A DNA stretch of 64,000 bases from contig NC_091015.1 in the NCBI RefSeq assembly GCF_041296385.1, positions 50,596,345-50,660,344 of the forward strand, read 5' to 3'. This document shows positions 15,386-27,000 of this stretch, piece by piece. Under the pieces are notes generated by a model. The model worked only from the letters and a program-made list of their open reading frames with translations, was not told where the DNA came from and did no database searches. Position 1 is the stretch's first letter; each line of letters begins with the position of its first letter. Source of the stretch: Aphelocoma coerulescens (Eukaryota > Chordata > Aves > Passeriformes > Corvidae). The translations under genes were made by a program, and so were the position numbers.

Positions 15386-16454
15386 TAACATTTAAAGTGG
15401 CATGGTAAACCTGCACAATGTACTTCTGTAATCTGCATATGAGGATTATTCAAGATGAATATGTGTTTACATTTTGGCTTTTTGTAAAGTTTATGTAAAC
15501 TTGATCTGTTTAAGTAGAGTGCAGTTTAGTTCATGGCATAAATGTATGTTGAGCTTCAGGTTGCAGGCTGCCAGTGAGACAATGGCAATTCTATGTAAAA
15601 CACAGAAGTACACACACAGCCTCACAATATGGTGTGGACTGATGGACCATAGCCTTCTAGACTGTTGAAGAACTGTCAGCTTTTTTGAGAAAATCTATAG
15701 AAATGATAATTTATCTGCAGGTTTTTTATATTTTAAATTTAGCCTAATAAAGACTTTAACTTTTCTGTCCAGACTGTCAAAATGATCCTGAAGTGCTCAT
15801 ATTCAGGATGTACATTTTGCATAATATTCAGTTCCCTATTTCATTAAGTATTTAGATTCCAGTCACTTACTCCTCCATTTTATAGGACTACCCCCTCCCC
15901 AATCCCTCAAAACCTAGGCTAGATATTATCAACCCTGGTCTCTGAATGCTTAAAGCAAGCGTAAGCAAAACACTCTCTCACTGGACTCAAACAATGAGAT
16001 GAGGGCTTTCTCCACATTAGGAAGTGCTAGCAGTAGAAATAAAGATACTAATGCAAGCAGATTGGATTTGGGCATGTTTTGTTGGTTTTGGTTGTTGCTT
16101 TGCGGTTTTTTTTCTCTTCTGTTATAGTTCAATTTTATAGCAAACTGGCAGTGGTGTAAATGAAGTAAATGAAAACCCTGTTTTGAAACTGAAAGGAAAA
16201 CACTAGATAGCAGTTCACACTGCTTCAGATACGATGACCCAAGAGGCATCAGAGCTGATCCAACTTTTCTTCTTATATAGCTTCTAACTGAAAGAGCATT
16301 TCATTGACAGCTAATACCTAGCAAGCCATCTGGAAGAGGTACAAGAGAAGAAATGTGCTGTAATGAAAAGCTCAAAAGGGTATTGTCTTGATACATGGTT
16401 GATTTTAATAAGAGAGGGGGGCACTGTCCTGGTACAGGGACAGAGCATTGTCAA

Positions 16455-16815
16455 AGAATCATAGAATATGCTGAGTTGAAAGGGACACACTACAATCATC
16501 GGAGTCCAGCTCCTGGCCCTGAACAGCACACCCCAAGAATCACACCCTGCACAAGAGCATTGTCCAAATGCTTTTTGAACTCTGTCAGGCTTGATGCTGT
16601 GACCACTTCCCTGGGAAGCCTGTTCCAATGCCCAACAACTCTCTGGGTGAAGAACCTCTTCCTAATATCCAACCTAACCCCCCACCACAGCTTCCTGCTG
16701 TTCCCCCTGGGTCCTGTCACTGGTCATCAGAGAAAAGAGATCAATGCTTGCCCCTCCACTTCCCCTCCTGAGGAAGTTGCAGACCATGATGAGATCGCGC
16801 CTCAGTCTTTCCTTA
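16455..16815 (-). mobile_element. CR1 LINE fragment, 3' end, antisense
   Basis: The + strand begins with the reversed CR1 tail (AATCATAGAAT) and continues through the reversed 3' UTR and ORF2 C-terminus. Read on the minus strand it encodes the recognisable CR1 end [20 protein letters not shown] followed by PREVV. It is a 5'-truncated copy with no intact polymerase, as is usual for CR1. The far boundary near 16815 is approximate. Confidence 0.9.
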
Positions 16816-17209
16816 ATAATTTATTATTAAATACAGCTAAAAGTGTCAGTAGAAGTACACATTTGATGGAAAAGTTTATCACAGATGATTCAAACCCATC
16901 TATCAGACCAACAACACATCCACTTTTCTTTTCCCCTGGAGAAGCATGTGGGATGGAGAGCAATATGGTTTTGGCTGAAGGCTGAAGGAAGAGTATTTGA
17001 AAACACTCATATTTCTGTTGCTAAGATTCCTCCAGGCCTAACCTGCTATTACCTGATACATCAGTTCCTCCACACCTGGGAGCCTTCAAAGACTTATTCC
17101 AAAGCTATATAGCACTAGGAGAGAGCAGAAGTTTTGTTGTTGTCACATGTATGACTGGAATGTATGGTATTAGTTCAGCAGATAATGTTGACAATAAGGA
17201 TTCTTCCCC
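16816..17209. other. Unique spacer between two oppositely oriented CR1 copies
   Basis: About 390 bp of AT-rich sequence with no recognisable coding or repeat content. It separates the minus-strand CR1 on the left from the plus-strand CR1 on the right. Confidence 0.6.
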
Positions 17210-17747
17210 CGAACTCAGCACTGGTGAGGCCACAACTTGAGTGCTATGTCCAGTCCTGGACCCCTCAATTCAGGAAGGACATTTAGGTGCTGGAATGAGT
17301 CCAGAGAAGGGCAGCAGAGCTGGTGAGGGATCTGGAACACGAGTCCTATGCAGTGCGGCTGAGGGAGCTGGGATTGTTTAGCCTGGAAAAAGGAGGCTCG
17401 GGGTGACATTGATATCTAGAACTGCCTGAAAGGAGACTGTAGCCAGGTGGGGGCCAGCCTCTTCTCCCAAGTAACAAGTGACAGGACAAGAGGACATAGT
17501 CTTAAGCTGTGCCAGATGAGGTTCAGGTTGGACATTAGGAAGAATTTCTTCACAGAAAGGGTGATTAGATATTGGAATGGACTGTCCAGGGTGGTGGTGG
17601 AGTCACCGTCCCTGGAGGTGTTTAAGGAAAGACTGGACGTAGCCACTCAGTGCCATGGTCGAGTTGACGTGGTGGTGTTTGGCCATAAGTGGGACTCGAT
17701 GATCTAAGAAGTCTTTTCGAACCTAAATGATTCTGCGATTCTGTGAT
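17210..17747 (+). mobile_element. CR1 LINE fragment, 3' end, sense, abutting GPD1L promoter
   Basis: The + strand encodes degraded CR1 ORF2 C-terminal sequence ([12 protein letters not shown], then [20 protein letters not shown] and [18 protein letters not shown]) and ends in the CR1 tail repeats GATTCTGCGATTCTGTGAT. It is 5'-truncated and has frame breaks. The tail stops about 245 bp before the GPD1L start codon, directly against the CpG island. Confidence 0.92.
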
Positions 17748-17856
17748 ACGGCACAGTGCCGGCGGGGTTGCCTGTTTTGTTCGAGGGCCCCTCGATTTAG
17801 GTTCGTGCTCCACAGGAGCCGTCGCGTCCTCCCCGGCTCCGGCGGGCGGGGGGTGG

Positions 17857-17880
17857 AACTACAGTTCCCGGCACGCCGCA
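17857..17880 (+). promoter_or_regulatory. ZNF143/THAP11-type site with ACTACA module
   Basis: The sequence AACTACAGTTCCCGGCACG continues into CCGCA. It fits the known long form of the Staf/ZNF143 site, in which ACTACAnTTCCC is followed by an A/G-GCATGC-like half. The site lies 113-136 bp upstream of the start codon in a TATA-less CpG island, where such sites usually work. Binding is inferred. Confidence 0.6.
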
Positions 17881-17992
17881 GGGGCGGAGGGAGAAGCGGG
17901 CGATGCCCTGACGGCGGAGGCGGGAGAGGGGGGCGGTGGCCTCTCGCAGCTCTTCGCCGCGGCCGCTCTGGCGGGGCGCGGGCGGCGCTGCC

Positions 17993-18045
17993 ATGGCGCT
18001 CTCCGCCGCCCCTCTCAAGGTCTGCGTCGTGGGCTCGGGCAACTG
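17993..18045 (+). CDS. GPD1L: GPD1L coding exon 1
   Basis: This exon encodes residues 1-17 and two bases of W18 ([17 protein letters not shown]...). It carries the first beta strand and most of the GxGxxG nucleotide-binding loop. The donor is GTGAGT, placed after AACTG; the exon 2 G completes the Trp codon. Mammalian proteins start MAAAPLK, so this one has two extra N-terminal residues. The exon lies inside the CpG island. Confidence 0.95.
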
Positions 18046-21000
18046 GTGAGTGCGGCGGCCCTTGGCAGGGCGGGCATCTGGGCGGCCGCCGCGGCCCGGC
18101 CTTCCCGGAGGCTGTGCCCGCCCGGGCCTTGCTGTCCGTTCCCGCCCGGCACCGTGGCCGCGCTCCCCTCAGGGGTGGCGGCCGTGAGGCCACCCGGTGC
18201 TGGCGGTGGAACACGGTGTCGCCGGGCTGTGGCGGGCTCTGGGTCGCGCTTGTTCCGTGCGGGAGGGCTCGTCCTGCCGTGCCGGGGGCTCGTCCTGCCC
18301 CCGGCTCCATCGGAGCGGAGGTGCTGCCCTGACGTACTCGGAGGAAGAAGCGGCAGAATCGAGCGCGCAGTTTTAGTGCTTGTAAACACCCGCATGTTCT
18401 GCGAAGAAGTTGTTCCAGGATATTTTTAACCTGGTATTTGTTGTGTGCTTTGTCCGCTATCAGATGACGTAGACACTAAAGATGCTGTACCTTTAAAAAA
18501 ATTTTTTTTCAACTACTCCCTGCCTGTAGAGCTTCACTAACAACCTCACTTGTCTACAGAAGTGTTGTTCGGGGTTTTCTGTGTTCCTATGTGCCTATTT
18601 TCCAAGACAGTTCAAAGAAGAATTGCGAGACACTAGGTTATTTGAAATACCTTCTTTCTCCCCCGCCCCAGATTGATTATGCTGAGGCCCACTGAGAGCT
18701 TGAGACAAGTTTTTATTGCTGTCTCTATCTCTAGTTTATAATTAGACCTAAATAAACTTGCTTTTTCATCCAGTGAAAGCAATACACTTACTTGACGTCA
18801 TTCTTCAAGGAGTATCGTGTTGATAACCCTTCGTCTTCTTTAGTTATTTCTTTGGCTTTACCCATTTTCCTACCGTTCCTGATCACTGTTCTTATGCCAC
18901 GTCCCTCTTTACAGTGAATAAATTAAGTACAATGTGTTATAGAAATGTATCTTCACAGTCTGTCACTTCCAATTACTAATGCTAAGCACACTTTATTTGG
19001 GTAACATTGGGTTTTAAGACATTAAACTCAGAGGAGTTCCGTGTAGAACAAGGTACTATGTTTTATTAAAGCAAACTTGCCAGTCTTTTGTCAGGATGAT
19101 CTTAGACTTGTTGCTCACCCCCTACCCACTCCATGCAGTTGCCTTTTGCTGCTGTTAAAAATATCAGCAGCTGCCAAGTTTTATTTTTCTTTGTGGTGTC
19201 TTCTTGAGGGAATGGGTGATGTTTCAGTGCCGCATCTCTTGCTTTCTTTGCACCAGCTTGTAAGATGAATAGGGAGATACTGTGCATTGCACTATATGTC
19301 ACAAGGAAATTACACAGTTAGACCTCGTCTTTTAGGAGTGTTGTGGCTGTTGTTCCATACTTGAAATCTAGAAAAAGTTTTAGGAAGTTTGACTGCATTT
19401 ATATTTGATTCACTGTGAAACACTCTTACAGAAGCGAAAGGATTTGTAGATACTGCCTACTAGCAGTAACCACATGCAAATATATTTTGTTTTCACCTCA
19501 CTGGATCAGTTTAATACATAAGAAAAGCTGCCTAATAGGATGAGTTGGTGGCAAAATGCCCTTATCTCCTATGCTGAGAGAAAGAAAAACGCTGATGCCT
19601 GGTAGTAGCATTCTCTCTTTCTTTTGGGGATAAATGTATTTAAATAACTTATGGCTTCATTCATATGTAATGGCAGGGTTTTTTGTGTCAGGAAAGCAGA
19701 ATCCAAAGTAACCAAAAATTGAAAATCGTAATTCTTGGAGAGGTAGGTGATTTCTTCCTCAAAATCCATGGGATGACAGACACCAAACCCTGACTGCAAA
19801 GAGCACTGTCAGTAATATGTGTAACCATCAAACTAAATTGGACTAAATTTGTGTACCATGTAAGTGCCTTTTATGAACTGGTGCCTGCAGTCCTAAAATA
19901 TTTAATTAAAGTATTAGTATTTAATGCATTAAAGCAGGTAACTAGAAAGAAATTGAAGCATTTATAAACATCTGATCATTGATGTTTGGGGATTATATAT
20001 TTTTGAAGCCCGAGTTATAGGAGTGTGTGACTGGTGGTGCCTAAATTGTATGCATGTAAGTAGTTGATCTGAGTGGGGTTTGGCATCTTGAGCAGTTTGG
20101 AGACAGTAGGTCTTGGGGTTCTGTGTGAGATGATTCCGTCAGACAAGTCTTTTCCTTCTCATAGCCCTTTAACCTATATCTGGGATGAAAAAAACCCCAA
20201 AGGAGCTTGGCAGGACAGTAGCTTTGGAAGGGTTAATCACCTTGGTTGATTAACTACTTCCAATCAGACTTGTTTGGTTGGTTTGCTACAGGAAGGTCAC
20301 CTTAACAATGAAGTTGACTTGGCAGGGGTCACTTGACACCTGATGGAAGATCATGGGACAGGACAGATGGCTCAGCGAGGAAGGGCAGGAGCTGTGGTGT
20401 CTGCTGGCCTTGCCCTTTTAGGGTTGCTCAGCTGGTGGGTAAGTGATTGTGTTAGAATCTTTTGAGAGGGGATAAAGTAAGCTGTCTGGGATGTGGAGAG
20501 AGTACACCTTGGGAGTATGCCTTGAAGCCCTGGGATTCCAGGACAGTGCCCAGAGTCATTTAAAGCACTACAAGCTCTGCCTTAATCCTGTTCTTCTGAT
20601 ACACTTCCAGGGCAGGTTAATGAGGTGTGCACAGCCAGAATTTATCCCTCCCTGTTTTCTTGGGACCAGTTGTTAATTAACCTGATTGCCAAACTTGAAC
20701 AGAAACTGTAAAATTTGGGAAGAGTTGGGAAGTTACTGGGCAGAGGGGTTTATGCAGCTAGGAACTTGCAGAAAACTGGGGGGAACTGTGGCTTAACTGA
20801 GGTGATTTTACAGGGACAGTGGTAGAGCTAGATAATTATATCATTTGCACTTGCATATTGTGACCTCCATGGCTGCTGTTATCAGGGCAAGTTAAGGAGT
20901 TTTTTGACTTTGTGCTTTAGTTAAAAAGTGATGAAGGGAAAGCAGACCAGCTGTGAAATGGTCCAAAAGAGTGGTTGCAGCATCATGGGAAATGAGAAAC

Positions 21001-24000
21001 CGGAGAAGCCAGTCAGGAGAACCTTCTTGAATTAAGAAACTAATCTTCACTTTTTTTAATACTTCATTGAAAGGGTGGGGAAAAAAAAAAAAGACAGCTC
21101 AGGCATTTAAGTGTTAAATAGTAATGCAATTAATGTCGCACTTAAGTAGTCCACACTGCCAGACTTTTTGCTGGCAGACTGAAAATCCCAGTCAGAGAGT
21201 TGCTGAATCAGTTATTTCTGTCTTGCTCTGTCACCAGCAAGCACAGAGAATGTGTAGTGAAGTTCAAAACAGAAGGCAGTGGATTTGCCAGGATCCCAAC
21301 TTCGTATATAAATCTGTAGGAGTAAAAATGCTTTTGTTCAAGGAGCTCAGAGCACTGTCTGAGGAAGACATACCCGTGTTGTGTTGAACGTGAGGTCTGC
21401 TGTTTGTATGGGTCTGTCATTTGGAGGCTGAGCTGGTGAGCTGTATACCAGTGCAGCAGAAACCATGCTGTATGAGCTTGATAAAAGATGGCTTGCAATT
21501 GTCTTCTGTATCACCTCCTGAACCCAGGGGCATTTTTAGTGTGTGAAGTGCTATTAGAGAAGTAAATTCCAGTCTTTTAAGACATACAGTTTTATGGTTT
21601 CACTATAAAAGGTCTGCTTAGGATACTAAATTTTTTTCTGCCGCTACTTAGAAAGTGATCTTAGCCATGTGCTAGCACACATCTTTAATACAGCACAATG
21701 AGTTGTGCCGTATCAAAAGCTCTTGAAGTAGAATGAATCCATTTTGTTTAGTTGCCAGCTATGGGTTTATTACAAGCAATGTCTGATATAAATTTAGGGG
21801 ATTGTGTGAGTGTAACTAGATTGGAAAAGTTAGTGTTCTTACTTCCTAGTAAAGTGGGCAGTTTACACACACACACACGTAAGCCTCAGATCAATGACTC
21901 TGTATTTTTATCGCATCTCTTAAGATTTTTTTGTATCTCCTTAGTAGGTTATCACTAATTATGAACCTACCTTCTATCTCATGAAAGGAACTTAGGTTAA
22001 CAGGTTTAATAGAATGATGAAAGGGAAGATTGTGTTTGTTCCTCCTCTCATAATTGTGATTAATTTCATTATTGCTTAGAGTTTTGGGAAGTAAAATTGA
22101 TCACCATAATATAGCTCTCACTGTATGCTGTTCTTGGGGAGAATATGAGGGTAATAGTAATGGACTTGTCTGCCTGCAGTTTCAGAGGATGCTGTTGCAA
22201 TAGTTAAGTTCTGTGAGGTTGGCTGCACAACCATAAAGCTTATAACTTCTGCAACATATAAATTACTCTTGGCTTTCAATGGCTATCAGTATTGTACAAC
22301 AACTGATGAGTCAGTCATCTTAGAAAAGAAGCTTCCCATCTCCTAAAGGTGAAAATGACAATTTGAGCAAGTTTAGTATGTCACTTTTACCTCAGCTTTG
22401 AAGATACAATTTGATTTGGGGAAATACAGGAACCTAAATTCTCAGTGGATAGCCAATAAGAAAACAAAATAAATAAGGACGTTTCAGTAAATGCTTCAGT
22501 CCAACCTACTCTAGCTGTAGTTGAGAGAAAGCAGCAGGTGTGAATGACTAGTGTATTTTTCCACTTATTTTACTATATCAAAATGCTATATAGTAACAGA
22601 TCAAATAATCTGTGAATTTGTAATTGTTTTAAAGACAATCTCTTTTTTTGTACAGCAAAATCATAATTTTTAAAGACTATTTTTGTTTTCTTTTGTGCAG
22701 GGGTTCTGCAGTTGCCAAAATAATAGGTAATAATGTAAAAAAATTGCAGAAGTTTGCTTCCACAGTGAAGATGTGGGTCTTCGAGGAGAATATTAATGGG
22801 AGAAAACTGACAGATATCATAAATCATGAACATGAAAATGTAAAGTATCTCCCTGGATACAAGCTGCCAGATAATGTGGTAAGGCTCAGAAGCTAAATTA
22901 TAGTTATGGAGTAGAGGGAACATTGCTTGTGCTGTAAATGGAGCTAGAAATTTGTTTTGTTAACACCTCTAGGGTTTGTAATATTTCAGACTATGCTATT
23001 CTACTGATGACATCAGAGATTCAAACAAGTAAAATTATGTAATTATGTAGTTAAGTAAATCCAATGCACTCTTTCTTTTTTGGTCTTGCTATTGTCTTTA
23101 TGTTACTTCAATTTCTGTATAAGAAAGCAAATGTGAAAACAAGAGCAAGATTAATAGCTTTGACTATACCCATCAAAAATAAAATTGGCCTCAACTTTGG
23201 ATTGGAGCTGTTGGTCTGGGAAGTTTATGCTACTGTTTCTTTTCAGTGAGGAAAATGATGAAACTACTGCGGTAGTTTGTAGCATTCAGCATAAAACCAA
23301 ACTACTGGTGTTCGAGATCAAACTGGGGAGGTTCAGGTTGGACATCAGGAGGAAATTCTTCACGGACAGAGTGACTAAAGATTAGAATGGGGTGCCCAGG
23401 GAAGTGGTGGAGTCACCGTCCCTGGAGGTGTTTAAGGAAAGACTGGACGTGGCACTCAGTGCCATGGTCTAGTGGACCGGGTGGTGTTCGTTCTAAGGTT
23501 GGACTCAATGATCTCAGACTCAGATTGATTCTGTGATTCTGCTTTTACTTTATCAGGTAACACTTGTGTGTAGTGTTAATTTTGAAAAGTTATGCAGCCT
23601 TTCTCTCCCATAACTACACAGGTTGCTATCCCAAACCTTAAGGAAGCGGTACAGGATGCAGACTTGCTGGTTTTTGTTATTCCTCATCAGTTCATTCATA
23701 AAGTCTGCGATGAAATCACAGGACGAGTACCCAGGAAAGCGCTTGGCATAACTCTCATAAAGGTACAATAAACACTGTGTGCTAATAACCGAGAATGTGT
23801 CATGGAATCTTCTAAGATAAGGTGACTTGATATTTTGATATGAAAAGTCTCCGTGCATTATTCACTTGATTGATCCATTAAACCTTTCTAGGTGTAAAAT
23901 TAGAATTTCTCTCGGTCATTAGTGGATTGTTGTGCAGTGCTTGCAGGAAGAGGAAAATGGGGCTCTTCACAAGACTTTCAGAAAGAAAGAGGGAGTCAAT

Positions 24001-27000
24001 ATGTTTTGCACCACTAAACTTTCCAGTCTTTTATTTGTTGTTTCCAAAAGCATCATTAGATGAAGAACAGAGCACAAGCATAATGCTTTGATTGTTAATG
24101 CACATCCCACATGCTGAGTTGATAGTTTCAAGAACTGCTGAGAGAATTTCATGTGACTGAGAGGATAGTGTTCTTGTTCATGTCAAATACTATGTTGCAA
24201 CAAGAGAGTCTGTTCAGCATTGCCGGGATAGTTTGAACATAGGAAATAGGAGAAGGCAGAAGTGCAGGAGGCATTTCATTGGAGTGTTTGTAGTTTTGCT
24301 GGCAGGAAAATTTAAAATTGTGGATTAGTTTATTCTTGGGATTGTTTTTGGGTGGGTGGGCTTTTTTCCTCTGTATATTTAGCTGGAAATAATGAGCTAT
24401 TCCCATAAGGTTTGGAAGATTCTGGTTTGTTGTTGCTTTGTAGGCCATTTTCTCAGCACACATTCCCTTGTTTCCTGTCATTTCTGGAAAATGATACATT
24501 TATGGAACTGTGCTCAAAAAAGAACAAAAAAACCATATCACTGCTTACTGCAAGCTTGTCTCTTTAGTTTGGATAACAAAACCCATCAAATCTATTGTTT
24601 TGTCAGTGCTGACCTGGTGTATTGCTGAGATGTGTGAAAAAGTAATGCTTCCAAAATGTTCTTGCTGCAATTTGTAGGAAAACTCCTCATATTGTAGAAG
24701 GGTAAAATAAGGCACTGTTAAAAGTGCTCAAGATAAACTTTATTCTCCTTTAATTTGCTAAATGTGATTTATATTCTCTTAGTGACAGGAATAACTAATG
24801 AAATTGGTGGACTAAATGAGAATTTATGTCAGCATATGTGAAGTCAGGGTCCTGGGCCTATAATCCCTTGGAATCACTGTTCTGGGTACTAATTACCTGT
24901 GCTCTAATGGAGTGTTGATTAATGGCTATGTTTAACAAATAAAAGGGGGGGGGGAGGGGAATTAAATACTTACCTTTAAAAAAAAAAAAAGCCAAACTCC
25001 AGACAAACAAATACCCTAGCAAAACAAAAGGCTGTGCTTAGTGTAGTGGTGGAAGTGAAATTGTGGCACTTGCCATGCAGTGCAGAGTTGGTTACTATGC
25101 AGCTTCCCACTGTCACATTGCAACGCTGCCTCCATAGGCAGCCTTTCTAATGAAATGCCGTGAGGCCCCTTAATATTTTTTGGGAGAATGCAAAGCACAT
25201 GTCAGTTTTTTATGAAAAGGCATAGCTGTGCATCATTAAAAGTACCATTTGAGAAGAAAGGGTAGAGATTTAACACAGCAATGAAACTTAAGTAGTAGAG
25301 GCAGGAATGCATTCTTTCCTCTACTTTTGCATATTCTTTAGGCATGCTGTTTTCATCAGTGTCATAGTTTTTGGGTCTCATGCTCAATGCTAATGCTGTT
25401 AAAGTGGCTTGTGTTAACTTTGGTAGTTAAAGTGCAGTTCTGCTCTGAAAAATATAACTCGTGGGACATTTAGTTCCTGTGCTTTCTAAATTACTTGTCA
25501 AGTTAGCAGTGTGTCATCTTTTAGTCTTTTTTCTTGGTTTTTCTTGTTTCTGACAGTCTAATCTTCAAGCAGAGCCTAAGGTCTGACAATAAAACGGAGT
25601 TTTTGGGAAATAAAGGCATTTGTATGCTGGTTAATATGCATTTCCATTGAAACATTTGCATCTGTGTTGCTTTACATTAGCTCTGAGCCTATGAAAACCT
25701 AACAAGTGACTGTGTGGCTGTGGGGGGAAGAATCATAAAACTTAGAGTGCAGTACAGCAGTGAGCACAGGAAGCAGGGTAGCTGAAAGTCATTCAAAATA
25801 CTCTTCAGGCAACCTCTACATCAGTCTCATTTTCATTTCCCTATTACAGGCCCCAGGGATTGCTCTGGCAGGCATGTTAGGCTGCAAGCGATAAGGTCAC
25901 AAAATTGGACTTGCATTGCCTGCAGACCATTGCTGCCCAGTGAAAATGCCGATGCTGGAGTCTTGGTTTTGCGGGGAGGAAGGGGTGTTTGGTTTTTATT
26001 CTGTCATTCAGTACTGGATTTAACTCTACAAGAAACAGGTACAGCTCTCTGTGACTTGCATCAGGAGTTGCATCTGTTTCACAGTGGAGCAGAATCTGGC
26101 ACCTAAGCCTTTCTGGTCTCCTTTCACTTGCATGAATAATTGTTGTGCAGGTATTCACACTTTTGGAGTTGTTCCCAATGAGTGCATGCTTTTCAGTTTA
26201 TTATTTGCCTGCTTAGGAAGAGGGGCCTTACAGTTATTTTGTGGGGACATTTTTGACACTATGAGGGAAAAATACAACATGTATTGTGTGCCTGCTTTCA
26301 GGTTGGTTCTGTATGGCTCATTAAAGATGAGAAAGCAGAGCTGTGCGTTAAGCGATACCAATTGAAAAATAATGCAGAAATGCAAGCACTAGTTTAGTTG
26401 GCAGGTTTTATACCATCATTTCTGCATGTCTCTTGATTGCACCATGTTATTTAAGGAGCAGCACCTTTAACCTGTGGAAGTGCAAATTACTGCCTGCCTG
26501 AAATGTCACTACTGGCAGCATACAAGTGTGTATGTATATGTATATCTGGAAGTAATAGAGGAACTCACTTTTTGCCTATAAATCATAATTCAAAATTACC
26601 AATTCCCAAAAGTATCAAATCCTCAACATTAAAAAAGAGTGATATACCGTGGGAAAGAATGACTATTTCAATAGCTGGTCTGCCATTACCCCCGTAATAA
26701 AAGCTCAAAAGAATTCTGCATTTAGCAGGCTGGGAGAAAAGGGTTTTATGGGAAGAAAGTGGTCTCATTTGCAGTTCTAGTTCAGGCAATTCAGGGTACC
26801 AGACTGTTCTTGTCTGCAGCATCAATATGTGGGGTGATCTTTTCTAAGGCCCTATTTCTGCATTTTTTTCACATTTTGTAAAGAGCCCATTATAAATACA
26901 GATTTAAAATATCCTTAGAAGTTAAATTATTCTCAGTTGTTCAGCTTTCTACTTATCTGTGAATGGCTGTTCTGTTTGTATTTCTACTAGTAAGCTGTTG

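Larger units (their letters stand above)
17755..18350 (+). promoter_or_regulatory. GPD1L: GPD1L CpG-island promoter and 5' region
   Basis: Composition switches sharply from AT-rich DNA to a CpG-dense block that covers the upstream flank, exon 1 and the start of intron 1. It holds GC boxes (GGGCGGGG near 17842, AGGGGCGGAG near 17880, GGGGGCGGTGG near 17930) and no TATA box near the start, typical of a broad housekeeping promoter. Its left edge is formed by the 3' end of a CR1 element. The transcription start cannot be fixed from sequence; it is likely between about 17880 and 17980. Confidence 0.85.

Noticed and set aside
1..16454. Search for a first exon of OSBPL10 on the minus strand, expected from mammalian gene order
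   Set aside because: No CpG island and no recognisable oxysterol-binding-protein sequence is visible; the gene probably begins left of the window.
16395..16985. 196-codon + strand open frame
   Set aside because: Most of it is the antisense of a minus-strand CR1 3' end; no independent protein.
17723..18429. Several open frames of 80-228 codons on both strands around GPD1L exon 1
   Set aside because: They arise from the scarcity of stop codons in CpG-rich DNA. Only the short GPD1L exon frame has homology and a proper donor.
22573..22923. Minus-strand 116-codon frame
   Set aside because: It is the complement of GPD1L exon 2 and its flanks; the + strand exon explains the openness.
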